Below are positions 1-6,238 of a stretch of DNA of 7,352 nucleotides, piece after piece. The first letter of the stretch is position 1, and each line of letters starts with the position of its first letter. The stretch is from Bacillus massiliigorillae (GTDB lineage: Bacteria > Bacillota > Bacilli > Bacillales > DSM-1321), in NCBI RefSeq assembly GCF_000380245.2, contig NZ_HG428745.1:1-7352 (forward strand), written 5' to 3'. The position numbers were made by a program, and so were the translations under genes. The notes under the pieces were generated by a model. That model was given only the letters and a program-made list of their open reading frames with translations, did not search any database and was not told where the DNA came from.

Positions 1-26
1 GATCATTTTTCAAAAACAGCTTTTTG

Positions 27-56
27 ATTATATCATTCAGCTGATTTTGTTGTCAA
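27..56 (-). promoter_or_regulatory. Strong sigma-A promoter, probable rRNA operon P2
   Basis: On the minus strand, TTGACA (56-51) and TATAAT (32-27) are perfect consensus with an 18 bp spacer. G at 20 lies at the same seventh position after the -10 as in P1, again fitting GTP initiation. The two promoters share the spacer word GCTGAATG, so they look like diverged copies. The last minus-strand bases (TGATC at 5-1) could be the start of an rrn leader boxA (TGNTCTTTGAAAAC), but the window ends there. Confidence 0.75.
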
Positions 57-100
57 TAAGTTTTTTACCAAAACTTTTTGTCGTTAAGAGCGACTTTCTT

Positions 101-128
101 ATTATAGCATTCAGCAAAACTTTGTCAA
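101..128 (-). promoter_or_regulatory. Strong sigma-A promoter, probable rRNA operon P1
   Basis: Read on the minus strand, TTGACA (128-123) and TATAAT (106-101) are both perfect consensus, 16 bp apart. An A-rich tract lies just upstream (about 131-137), as in an UP element. Seven bases after the -10 the first plausible start is G at 94. GTP initiation is known for Bacillus rRNA promoters. A short hairpin (GTCGTT/AGCGAC, 80-94) lies in the early transcript. Together with a second similar promoter 74 bp downstream, this matches the tandem P1/P2 layout of Bacillus rrn operons. The 16S gene itself would be beyond base 1, so the rRNA identity is inferred. Confidence 0.75.
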
Positions 129-468
129 CCTTTTTTCGAAATTCAAAATAGCTAACAGCTTTTCACTTAAACTCGCTTTGTCTTAAGGACAAGATATAAT
201 TTATCATGTTTTTTATCATATCGCAATAGTTTTTTTGAAAAAAACTTATTTTTTTAGAAAAACTATAAGATTCTCCTAAAAATATATTGTTCTTATCATA
301 CAAACTTCTATTATCCAAATCAATAAAGTATTTACCTGTCTTCATTGATAATAATGAATAAATCCTTTAATTCATTGATGCTTCTCTTTTTACTATCACA
401 TATAATATATACTTAGAGATTCCCTTCAGATATATATACCGTAACATTAACATTAAGGGGGATAAGGT
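129..468. other. Intergenic region between divergent rrn promoters and mgtC
   Basis: This AT-rich stretch holds the upstream tract of P1 at its left end and the mgtC leader at its right end. The only open frame is a 60-codon minus-strand frame (163-345). It has no ribosome binding site within reach of its ATG (the nearest AAAGG is about 18 bases away) and no family I recognise, so it is not called as a gene. No RNA gene or repeat was seen. Confidence 0.5.
375..406 (+). promoter_or_regulatory. Possible mgtC promoter
   Basis: TATAAT at 401-406 is a perfect -10 box about 63 bases before the start codon. The only -35-like hexamer, TTGATG at 375-380, sits 20 bp upstream, which is too far for a good sigma-A promoter. 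The -10 is plausible and the -35 is weak. The leader this gives (about 55 nt) is too short for an M-box magnesium riboswitch. Confidence 0.35.
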
Positions 469-1182
469 ATGGATATTTTCACAAGTATAATTGATTATCA
501 AACGAGGCTTGATATATTTTTAAAGCTGGGTATAACCGCCATTTTAGGATTAATTATAGGAATCGAACGCGAGATACGAAGAAAGCCTGTCGGTTTAAAA
601 ACTAGTCTTGTCATTTCTATAGTAAGTTGTTTATTAACGATTGTTTCAATAAAATCCGCTTATTTATTTCCAAGTAGCGACCATGTTAACATCACTATGG
701 ATCCTCTACGACTGGCTGCTCAAATCATTTCTGGTATCGGTTTTCTTGGAGCAGGTGTTATTTTACGCAGAGAAAATGATAGTATTTCTGGATTAACTAC
801 AGCTGCAATGATCTGGGGAGCAGCTGGATTAGGAATAGCAGTTGGAGCAGGGTTTTATATAGAGGCAATTGCAGGCGTGTTTCTTCTCATAATAAGTGTT
901 GAAATAGTCCCGCTTATTATGAATATTATCGGACCAAAGCAACTGAGGCAAAAAGAAATATTGTTACAGTTAACTGTATTTGATAAACAAGAAATTGGGC
1001 ATATCATTCATCAAATACAAAAAGAAGGAATCTCAATCAAGAATATCCGAATTAAAGATATGGAAACCACCCATTTCATACAGTTAAAAACAACTATTCA
1101 CTATCAACGTAGAACAGTTGACGTATATACAGCAATCTCTAATATAGAAGGTATTCAAACCGTAGAAATTGAAAGCTTATAA
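469..1182 (+). CDS. MgtC/SapB family membrane protein
   Basis: A 237-residue membrane protein of the MgtC/SapB family. It has an N-terminal membrane domain (about residues 15-155) and a C-terminal soluble ACT-like domain (about 163-237). Family hallmarks visible are GIERE (31-35), RRKPVGLKTS (37-46), the glycine-rich helix SGIGFLGAGVIL (88-99) and GLTTAAMIWGAAGLG (108-122). MgtC proteins are linked to growth in low magnesium and, in pathogens, to intramacrophage survival through control of ATP synthase. They are not proven transporters, and many Bacillus members are uncharacterised. The start is set by AAGGGGG (455-461) 8 bases before ATG. The length is normal for the long form with a C-terminal domain. 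There is no clear terminator after it, so transcripts may run into the tRNA gene 63 bases downstream. The family call is firm; the physiological role here is not known. Confidence 0.93.
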   Translation: MDIFTSIIDYQTRLDIFLKLGITAILGLIIGIEREIRRKPVGLKTSLVISIVSCLLTIVSIKSAYLFPSSDHVNITMDPLRLAAQIISGIGFLGAGVILRRENDSISGLTTAAMIWGAAGLGIAVGAGFYIEAIAGVFLLIISVEIVPLIMNIIGPKQLRQKEILLQLTVFDKQEIGHIIHQIQKEGISIKNIRIKDMETTHFIQLKTTIHYQRRTVDVYTAISNIEGIQTVEIESL

Positions 1183-1196
1183 ACAGGAATTCCCTA

Positions 1197-1225
1197 TTGA
1201 CAATTTCCTGAAAATTGGATAAAAA
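1197..1225 (+). promoter_or_regulatory. Probable tRNA-Ala promoter
   Basis: TTGACA (1197-1202) is a perfect -35, followed after 17 bp by TAAAAA (1220-1225), a weak -10. A start near 1232 would give a 5' leader of about 14 nt before the tRNA. The -35 begins 15 bases after the mgtC stop codon. Confidence 0.55.
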
Positions 1226-1245
1226 TGAAATATAAATAATATTTC

Positions 1246-1318
1246 GGGGCATTAGCGCAGCTGGGAGCGCGCAACACTGGCAGTGTTGAGGTCAGGGGTT
1301 CGAGCCCCCTATGCTCCA
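1246..1318 (+). tRNA. tRNA-Ala (anticodon GGC)
   Basis: A 73-nt cloverleaf can be folded completely. It has a 7-bp acceptor (GGGGCAT/ATGCTCC), a D stem GCGC/GCGC, an anticodon stem CAACA/TGTTG with loop CTGGCAG, a 5-nt variable loop, and a T arm AGGGG/CCCCT with loop TTCGAGC. The anticodon GGC is at 1279-1281 and reads GCC/GCU alanine codons. The acceptor carries the G3:U70 wobble pair, the alanine identity element. The 3' CCA is not encoded (TAC follows the discriminator A), so it must be added after transcription. The gene stands alone rather than in a cluster and has its own promoter and terminator. Confidence 0.97.
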
Positions 1319-1326
1319 TACACTTG

Positions 1327-1351
1327 AAACCCTTGTTTATCAAGGGTTTTT
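1327..1351 (+). terminator. Rho-independent terminator after tRNA-Ala
   Basis: A 9-bp perfect stem AAACCCTTG/CAAGGGTTT with a 5-nt loop runs into TTTTT (1347-1351). It begins 8 bases after the tRNA and probably ends mgtC read-through transcripts too. Confidence 0.88.
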
Positions 1352-1352
1352 C

Positions 1353-1554
1353 TCATTTTCTCTGTCTCAACTTAATTTCCTTCGAATGACTCTTCTTTTT
1401 CGAAAGATTCTCCTCTACATGAACTGCTACCCTCTTTTCAAATATCTGCGAATAAATTTCTAAAGTCGTCTTTAATACATCCATGCCATAAATGTTCTTG
1501 CACTGCTTTGGGATTGTTCCCCCACTTCACAACATCACCGTTTTTGTCTGTCAT
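1353..1554 (-). pseudogene. Tyrosine recombinase (integrase) C-terminal remnant, frameshifted
   Basis: Two minus-strand frames join into the C-terminus of a phage-type tyrosine integrase. The first (1554-1438) contains NPKAVQEHLWHG, matching the conserved xPKxVQERLGH box, which carries an active-site His; the usual Gly is Trp here. The second (ending at TGA, 1355-1353) contains TTLEIYSQIFEKR, which has the nucleophile Tyr (EIYS), followed by a lysine-rich tail. The shift falls near 1463 and looks like one extra G after an AAA codon. Nothing integrase-like is found further upstream: the first frame begins after a stop and lacks the RHTHA box, so at least three quarters of the gene is gone. The remnant ends 35 bases from the tRNA-Ala 3' end, the usual place for an integrase of a tRNA-targeting element. 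It is not functional. Confidence 0.75.
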
Positions 1555-1581
1555 AAATCAAGGTAAATAATACCAAACACA

Positions 1582-1622
1582 AAAGGATAGTCGTAATCAA
1601 TCTTTGATTGCGACTATCCTTT
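1582..1622 (-). terminator. Rho-independent terminator of the licT-bglP-bglA operon
   Basis: An 18-bp stem (1582-1599 with 1605-1622, one G-U pair) with a 5-nt loop lies 9 bases after the bglA stop. On the minus strand the descending arm ends in CCTTTT followed by GTGTTT, a short U-rich tail. The position and strong stem support it as the operon's end. Confidence 0.88.
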
Positions 1623-1630
1623 ATACATTC

Positions 1631-3043
1631 TTAAATTAAATCTTCACCATTAGAAGCAATAACTTTCTTGTACCAGTTGAAGCTTTTCTTTTTGTAACGT
1701 TTTAATGTTCCATTACCTTCGTTATCCTTATCTACATAGATAAAGCCATATCGTTTTTTCATTTCAGCAGTAGAAGCACTTACAAGGTCAATAGGACCCC
1801 ATGTAGTGTAACCGATTAAGTCAACACCATCAGCGATAGCTTCCTTCATTTCAGCAATATGATCACGGAAATAGCTAATACGGTAATCGTCATTTACGGT
1901 CTCATTTTCTAAAATATCAACAGCACCAAAACCATTTTCAACGATAAATAAAGGAATTTGGTAACGGTCGTATAACGAATTTAAAGCAATTCGAAGGCCT
2001 TTCGGATCAATTTCCCATCCCCATTCGGATGCTTCTAAGTACGGGTTTTCTACGCCCCCTAATTGTAAGTTACCATCAGAAGCCTTATGATTTTCAGGAG
2101 TTGCAGAGGCCGTACCACTGTTATAGTAACTGAAACCTAAGTAGTCTACTTTATGTGTACGAAGAATTTCTTCATCACCAGGCTCCATTTTAATTGTAAT
2201 ATTATGTTCTGCAAAGTAGCGTTCTGTATAGGAAGGATAATATCCACGAACTTGAACATCTGTGAAGAATACAGTTTCACGGTCTAACATCATAGCCGTC
2301 CATACGTCTTCTGGATTACATGAATAAGGATAAGTTGGTGCATAAGCAAGCATACAACCAATTTTACTATCCGGATTAATCTCGTGACCTGCCTTTACTG
2401 CTAGAGCACTGGCAACAAATTGGTGATGAGCTGCTTGATATTGCGTATCTTTTACATTTTCACCTTCCTCAAACTCAAGTCCACCACCAGTAAATGGAGC
2501 ATGGATAACAAAATTAATCTCATTAAATGTCATCCAATATTTCACTTGATCTTTGTAGCGAGTAAAAAGAGTTCTAGCAAAACGCTCATAAAATTCTATA
2601 AGTTTACGGTTTTTCCAACCTCCATAATTTTTCACTAAAGCAAGCGGCATTTCATAGTGAGAAATGGTAACGATAGGCTGAATATTATGTGTAGCTAACT
2701 CAGCAAATACGTCATCATAAAATTTTAAACCTTCTTCATTTGGTTCTAATTCGTCACCATTCGGGAATATACGAGTCCATGCAATACTCATACGGAAACA
2801 TTTAAAACCCATTTCAGCAAAAAGAGCGATATCTTCTTTGTAGTTGTGATAAAAATCAATTGCAGTGTGGTAAGGATAATAACCTTCCATTGAATAATCT
2901 TGTGGGTTAAAAACACCATGTGGTAATACGTCTGCTGTAGAAAGGCCTTTACCATTCTCTTGGTATGCACCTTCTATTTGGTTTGCTGCTGTTGCTCCAC
3001 CCCATAAAAAATCTTTTGGAAATGGTTTTGAGAAGCTTTTCAT
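1631..3043 (-). CDS. bglA: 6-phospho-beta-glucosidase (GH1)
   Basis: A 470-residue cytoplasmic glycoside hydrolase family 1 enzyme. It hydrolyses the 6-phosphorylated beta-glucosides delivered by BglP to glucose 6-phosphate and an aglycone or sugar. The family N-terminus FLWGGATAANQIEGAY (12-27) is present. The acid/base Glu is E175 in TFNEIN and the nucleophile is E369 in IVENG. The C-terminal SASTAEMKKRYG (422-433) holds the Ser/Lys/Tyr set that binds the 6-phosphate, which separates these enzymes from plain beta-glucosidases. The open frame reaches a TTG six codons upstream, but that TTG overlaps the ribosome binding site GGAGGG (3059-3054). ATG at 3043, 10 bases after it, is the better start. 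It is last in the operon, 73 bases after bglP, and its full family length shows no damage. Substrate preference (arbutin, salicin or cellobiose phosphate) cannot be read from the sequence. The close homologues are named bglA or bglH. Confidence 0.95.
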   Translation of the reverse strand: MKSFSKPFPKDFLWGGATAANQIEGAYQENGKGLSTADVLPHGVFNPQDYSMEGYYPYHTAIDFYHNYKEDIALFAEMGFKCFRMSIAWTRIFPNGDELEPNEEGLKFYDDVFAELATHNIQPIVTISHYEMPLALVKNYGGWKNRKLIEFYERFARTLFTRYKDQVKYWMTFNEINFVIHAPFTGGGLEFEEGENVKDTQYQAAHHQFVASALAVKAGHEINPDSKIGCMLAYAPTYPYSCNPEDVWTAMMLDRETVFFTDVQVRGYYPSYTERYFAEHNITIKMEPGDEEILRTHKVDYLGFSYYNSGTASATPENHKASDGNLQLGGVENPYLEASEWGWEIDPKGLRIALNSLYDRYQIPLFIVENGFGAVDILENETVNDDYRISYFRDHIAEMKEAIADGVDLIGYTTWGPIDLVSASTAEMKKRYGFIYVDKDNEGNGTLKRYKKKSFNWYKKVIASNGEDLI

Positions 3044-3078
3044 CTTTGTTTGTCCCTCCAAAATATGCTAAACCAACC

Positions 3079-3101
3079 GGGAATAAACAGAGTTCATTCC
3101 C
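3079..3101 (-). other. Intercistronic stem-loop between bglP and bglA
   Basis: On the minus-strand transcript, a 10-bp stem (GGGAATGAAC with GTTTATTCCC, one G-U pair) closes a 3-nt loop 15 bases after the bglP stop. No U-run follows, so it is not a terminator. Such hairpins often protect the upstream message from 3' exonucleases or mark a processing site, but this role is inferred. Confidence 0.55.
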
Positions 3102-3116
3102 AATCAGTTAGATGTA

Positions 3117-4952
3117 TTAGATTACTAGAGTTAATAAATCTTCGTTTTTAGCAATTTGTTCTTTATTTGTTTCAATGATATCCATATATTGCGCAGTGTT
3201 TGTAATAATTACAGGTGTTGTTACAAGATAGCCAGCCTTTTTAATCTTTTCCATATCAAAGTCGATTAAATGTTGTCCTTTTGTTACTTTGTCACCCGTT
3301 TTCACATGTGCATTGAAGTATTTCCCTTCTAATTGAACCGTATCAATTCCAATATGAATGAGAATTTCCGCTCCATCATCTGATGTAATACCAACAGCAT
3401 GTCCTGTAGGGAAGATTGTTGTAATGATACCGTTTACTGGTGAATGAACTTCACCAACAGTTGGCTCAATTGCTATTCCTTTCCCCATCGCCTCAGATGC
3501 AAATACAGCATCTTTTACTTGATTTAAAGGAGTAATAGTTCCTGTTAAGGGGCTAACGATTCCTTCTTTTTTTACAAGTAGTTCTCCTGCTTTAATTGTT
3601 GTATCAGTATTTTGTGGTTTCTTTTTGTCTTCATAACCTAAGAAATATGTTAAGGCTGCTGCTCCACCTATTGTCATGATAATCATAAAGAAGTATGGAA
3701 GCCACGGTGTAGTTGTACCACTTAGTGTAAATATCGTGTGAAGTGCAAAGGCATTATTTTCAGCTCCAAATGCCCCAATGAAAGCACCACCGATTGCTCC
3801 GACAATAACAACATATTTTAATGTGCGTTTATGAGTTGCAATTAATCCATAAAGAATTGGCTCCGTTACACCTGAAAGTAATCCAGTTAGAGTAGTTGAA
3901 CCGGCAAGAGCTTTTGTTTCTTTGTCTTTTGTTTTTAAGAAAATACCTAATGCAATACCCATTTGAGCAAAGGTACTTGCTGCCCACATAGGGTCAATTG
4001 GGTCTCCGCCGTTCATTAAGTTTTCAATACTCATTGGAATAAGAGCCCAATGTAATCCAAACATAATAAGAAAAACCATAGCGCCACCAACAACGGCACC
4101 CGTTAATAGTCCGCTATGTTCACTCAAGAAATTAATTCCTGCAGCAACCATTTGACCTACATAAGTTCCAAAAGGACCAAAAGCAATAGCAGCTAATGGT
4201 ACAATAATCATTAATGAAAGCATTGGTACTAAGAACATTTGTAAATCTTTATATATAACTTTTTTCAAGAATTTCTCTAATTGAGCATAAATAAGTACTG
4301 AAATAAATGCCGGTACGATTTGAGAAGAATAGTCCATCAAAATAACTGGTATTCCTAAGAACGAACTTGTATCTCCATTAGCTAATAAAGCTGTATAGTT
4401 TGGTTCTAAAAGTGCGGCTCCGATAATCCCCCCCATATATGGGTTAGCTCCTAATTTCGTAGCTAAAGTAAAACCTATCATAATAGGTAAGAAGAATAGA
4501 ATAGCATTACCAGCAGCAGATAAAATAGCATACGTACCGCTTTGATCTGATAACAAATCAAACATAACTAATACACCTAAAAGAGCCTTCAACATACCTG
4601 CTCCAGCAAGAGGTGCTAATAATGGGGTAAATGTACCAGAAATCAATTCAAATATTTTTCCGGATAGTGATATTTTTTCTTCCGATGTTTCACTAGATTC
4701 TTTGGAGAAGTTACTGATTTTATTAATTTCTTTAAATACATCAGAAACATGGTTACCAATTACTACTTGTTGTTGGCCACCCGTTTGAACAACACTAATA
4801 ACACCCTTCACATTTTCTAATGCTTCTTTATTTACTTTTTTACTGTCTTTTACTTTAAAACGTAAGCGAGTAGCACAGTGTACTAAACTGTTTACGTTGT
4901 TTTCTCCACCGATATGTTGGAGAATTTCTTTAGCTAAGCTTGTATAGCTCAT
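3117..4952 (-). CDS. bglP: Beta-glucoside-specific PTS enzyme EIIBCA
   Basis: A 611-residue membrane permease that imports beta-glucosides and phosphorylates them at C6 with phosphate from HPr. Domain order is B-C-A. EIIB (about 1-85) has the phospho-Cys C26 in HCATRLRF. EIIC (about 100-440) has roughly ten hydrophobic segments and the GVTEPILYG substrate loop (361-369). EIIA (about 460-611) is of the glucose type, with phospho-His H533 in ILIHIGIDTV and the partner His H518 in GHAVG. In this family the permease also phosphorylates and inactivates the antiterminator when no substrate passes. The frame opens at a GTG three codons upstream, but that GTG overlaps AAAGGAG (4967-4961). ATG at 4952, 8 bases from AGGAG, is chosen. 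It lies between licT and bglA and follows a RAT-controlled terminator. All three domains are complete. Homologues are called bglP in Bacillus and bglF in E. coli. Confidence 0.95.
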   Translation of the reverse strand: MSYTSLAKEILQHIGGENNVNSLVHCATRLRFKVKDSKKVNKEALENVKGVISVVQTGGQQQVVIGNHVSDVFKEINKISNFSKESSETSEEKISLSGKIFELISGTFTPLLAPLAGAGMLKALLGVLVMFDLLSDQSGTYAILSAAGNAILFFLPIMIGFTLATKLGANPYMGGIIGAALLEPNYTALLANGDTSSFLGIPVILMDYSSQIVPAFISVLIYAQLEKFLKKVIYKDLQMFLVPMLSLMIIVPLAAIAFGPFGTYVGQMVAAGINFLSEHSGLLTGAVVGGAMVFLIMFGLHWALIPMSIENLMNGGDPIDPMWAASTFAQMGIALGIFLKTKDKETKALAGSTTLTGLLSGVTEPILYGLIATHKRTLKYVVIVGAIGGAFIGAFGAENNAFALHTIFTLSGTTTPWLPYFFMIIMTIGGAAALTYFLGYEDKKKPQNTDTTIKAGELLVKKEGIVSPLTGTITPLNQVKDAVFASEAMGKGIAIEPTVGEVHSPVNGIITTIFPTGHAVGITSDDGAEILIHIGIDTVQLEGKYFNAHVKTGDKVTKGQHLIDFDMEKIKKAGYLVTTPVIITNTAQYMDIIETNKEQIAKNEDLLTLVI

Positions 4953-4981
4953 ATATGGCACTCCTTTTATTTTATTTTTAT

Positions 4982-5054
4982 ATAAAGAAAAACCTGAATT
5001 GATATCAATTATTCGAAATAATGAACTCGAATAAGTAAAATCAACTCAGGTTTT
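4982..5054 (-). terminator. LicT-controlled terminator 2 (licT-bglP junction)
   Basis: On the minus strand, a hairpin from 5054 to 4989 begins with AAAACCTGA and ends with TCAGGTTTT, continued by TTGAT/ATCAA and TTATTCGA/TCGAATAA segments with small interruptions. It is followed by TTTTTCTTTATA. The first 7 bases of the ascending arm (5054-5048) are also the last bases of RAT2, so antiterminator and terminator folds exclude each other. It would cut the transcript between licT and bglP when LicT is inactive. Confidence 0.9.
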
Positions 5055-5079
5055 GCCTGCCGAACAGTCACAATCCTGT
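5048..5079 (-). promoter_or_regulatory. Ribonucleic antiterminator RAT2
   Basis: This 32-nt element reads, on the minus strand, ACAGGATTGTGACTG then TTCGGCAGGCAAAACCT, the conserved RAT of the SacT/SacY/LicT/BglG class. It starts only 3 bases after the licT stop codon and overlaps terminator 2 by 7 bases. It is identical to RAT1 over 33 bases. A dimeric LicT RNA-binding domain is expected to hold it in a hairpin that prevents termination. Confidence 0.93.
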
Positions 5080-5082
5080 GGT

Positions 5083-5931
5083 TCAATTATTATGTTTTTC
5101 CCGTGATGTAATACGGTGAATGTGAAGCATTAAATACAGCATTTCATCTTTGTTTGGTTTTTTATCATAAGTGGACTCAATATAAGCTTTTACCTTTTGG
5201 GTACATTGATATGCTTCAGGATATTTTGTCTTTACTTGTTCATATAATTCTTTCTCACCTTCAATAGTAGATTCATTATGAGTCAATCTATAGGCAAAAT
5301 ATCTTAAATGAGTAACGAAGCGACTGTAATTAATTGAATTTTCATCTAGCTCTAAACCATAATGATATTTAACGATAGTAAGAACATCATTTACCATTTT
5401 CGTCATATTCATCGTGTCTTCCATATCATTTTGGTTTTGCTGAGCATTAATAAGGTGAAGAGCTATCGAACCAGCTTCATCCTCAGGTAGCTTATAACCC
5501 GTCTTCCTTTCAATGATTTGTAATGCGTGTAAAGCAACTTCATATTCATTACGATAAAATTTCTTCACTTCCCAAAGCAACGCATTTTTGAGTATTAAGC
5601 CTTGTTGAAAGCGAGATATTGAAAAACTAATATGGTCAGTTAAGGTGAGATAAATATTATCACTAATTTTCCCAGGTAACATTAATTTAGCATAGGTGAT
5701 AATTTCATCTGATAAATCCAAATGTTCCGATGGAATTTCGTTAATGAGATGAGCTAATTTATCTGATAGGCCTTTTGTTTCTAAAACAAATGTTTTATCA
5801 ACATTGGAAGGATCAATATCTTCACCTGATTTCTTTTGAAAAGCAAGACCTCTCCCCATAACAATCATTTCAGAATTATTATCATTTTCTACTAAGACTA
5901 CATTATTGTTGAATACTTTTTTGATTTTCAT
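5083..5931 (-). CDS. licT: Transcription antiterminator, BglG/LicT family
   Basis: A 282-residue RNA-binding antiterminator of the LicT/BglG type. It has an N-terminal RNA-binding (CAT) domain (about 1-55, with GRGLAFQ 27-32 region), PRD1 (about 65-170) and PRD2 (about 175-282). The phosphorylatable histidines of the family are present: H100 (TDH) and H159 (ALH) in PRD1, H208 (THLRYF) and H270/H272 (LMLHIHR) in PRD2. By family knowledge, the cognate permease phosphorylates PRD1 to switch it off, and HPr phosphorylates PRD2 to switch it on, which ties activity to substrate and to general sugar supply. A ribosome binding site AGGTGATG lies just before ATG 5931. It is the first gene of the operon, behind RAT1/terminator 1, so it also controls its own synthesis, and RAT2 follows its stop by 3 bases. 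The length matches family members. Confidence 0.95.
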   Translation of the reverse strand: MKIKKVFNNNVVLVENDNNSEMIVMGRGLAFQKKSGEDIDPSNVDKTFVLETKGLSDKLAHLINEIPSEHLDLSDEIITYAKLMLPGKISDNIYLTLTDHISFSISRFQQGLILKNALLWEVKKFYRNEYEVALHALQIIERKTGYKLPEDEAGSIALHLINAQQNQNDMEDTMNMTKMVNDVLTIVKYHYGLELDENSINYSRFVTHLRYFAYRLTHNESTIEGEKELYEQVKTKYPEAYQCTQKVKAYIESTYDKKPNKDEMLYLMLHIHRITSREKHNN

Positions 5932-5954
5932 ATTTCATCACCTACTTATTAGCC

Positions 5955-6022
5955 TAAATAAAAAACCTAAACTCATACCAAGAATACAATTATCTTGTAT
6001 CCTTGGTATGAATTTAGGTTTT
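5955..6022 (-). terminator. LicT-controlled terminator 1 (operon leader)
   Basis: On the minus strand, a 28-bp stem pairs 6022-5995 with 5989-5962 (only two G-U pairs, no mismatches) around a 5-nt loop. It is followed by TTTTTATTTA (to about 5955). It starts inside the end of RAT1 (6022-6016). It sits in the leader before licT and should stop most transcription when LicT is inactive. Confidence 0.93.
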
Positions 6023-6047
6023 GCCTGCCGAACAGTCACAATCCTGT
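6016..6047 (-). promoter_or_regulatory. Ribonucleic antiterminator RAT1
   Basis: This 32-nt leader element matches RAT2 exactly and overlaps terminator 1 by 7 bases. It lies about 35 bases after the expected transcript start. LicT binding here lets RNA polymerase pass into licT. Both copies keep the class features GGATTGTGACTG and GGCAGGCAAAACC. Confidence 0.94.
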
Positions 6048-6087
6048 GTAAGAGGTATTCAATTACAGTTTGTCTTTTTCTATTTGT

Positions 6088-6116
6088 ATTATAACTATGC
6101 TTGATAACGGTTTCAA
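6088..6116 (-). promoter_or_regulatory. Operon promoter for licT-bglP-bglA
   Basis: On the minus strand, TTGAAA (6116-6111) and TATAAT (6093-6088) are spaced by exactly 17 bp, a strong sigma-A promoter. The transcript should start near 6081 and carry about 150 nt of leader containing RAT1 and terminator 1. Confidence 0.9.
6102..6115 (-). promoter_or_regulatory. cre site (CcpA operator) in promoter spacer
   Basis: TGAAACCGTTATCA on the minus strand fits the catabolite-responsive element consensus TGWAANCGNTNWCA at every fixed position. It overlaps the -35 box and fills much of the spacer, so bound CcpA would block RNA polymerase when glucose is present. This adds carbon catabolite repression to LicT control. 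Confidence 0.88.
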
Positions 6117-6238
6117 GAGTTTTTTGCATAAAAATTATATAAAAATAATAAAAAGGTTTAGTATTCTTATTAACAATGAATGATATTACAAGAACCAAAG
6201 ATTACAAATCTAGCAGAAAATCTTCTTGTTCCATGCTA

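Noticed and set aside
163..345. 60-codon minus-strand frame starting with ATG
   Set aside because: No ribosome binding site at a workable distance, no recognised family, and it runs into the upstream tract of the rRNA-type promoter. Kept only as a remark.
412..468. Magnesium (M-box) riboswitch before mgtC
   Set aside because: The likely leader is only about 55 nt and shows no terminator hairpin, far too short for an M-box.
1184..1210. Inverted repeat CAGGAAT/ATTTCCTG after mgtC as a terminator
   Set aside because: The stem is short and bulged with no following T-run, and it overlaps the tRNA promoter -35. It is too weak to call.
2420..2970. Short frames inside bglA in other frames
   Set aside because: They are shadows of the clear GH1 gene, with no start signals.
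3044..3061. TTG start giving bglA six extra residues
   Set aside because: The TTG overlaps the GGAGGG ribosome binding site. ATG 3043 is spaced correctly and gives the family's usual N-terminus.
4953..4961. GTG start giving bglP three extra residues
   Set aside because: The GTG lies within AAAGGAG. ATG 4952 at 8 bases is the natural start.
5906..6198. Open frames on both strands over the licT leader
   Set aside because: They cover RAT1, terminator 1 and the promoter. The palindromic terminator produces open frames on both strands; no ribosome binding sites support them.
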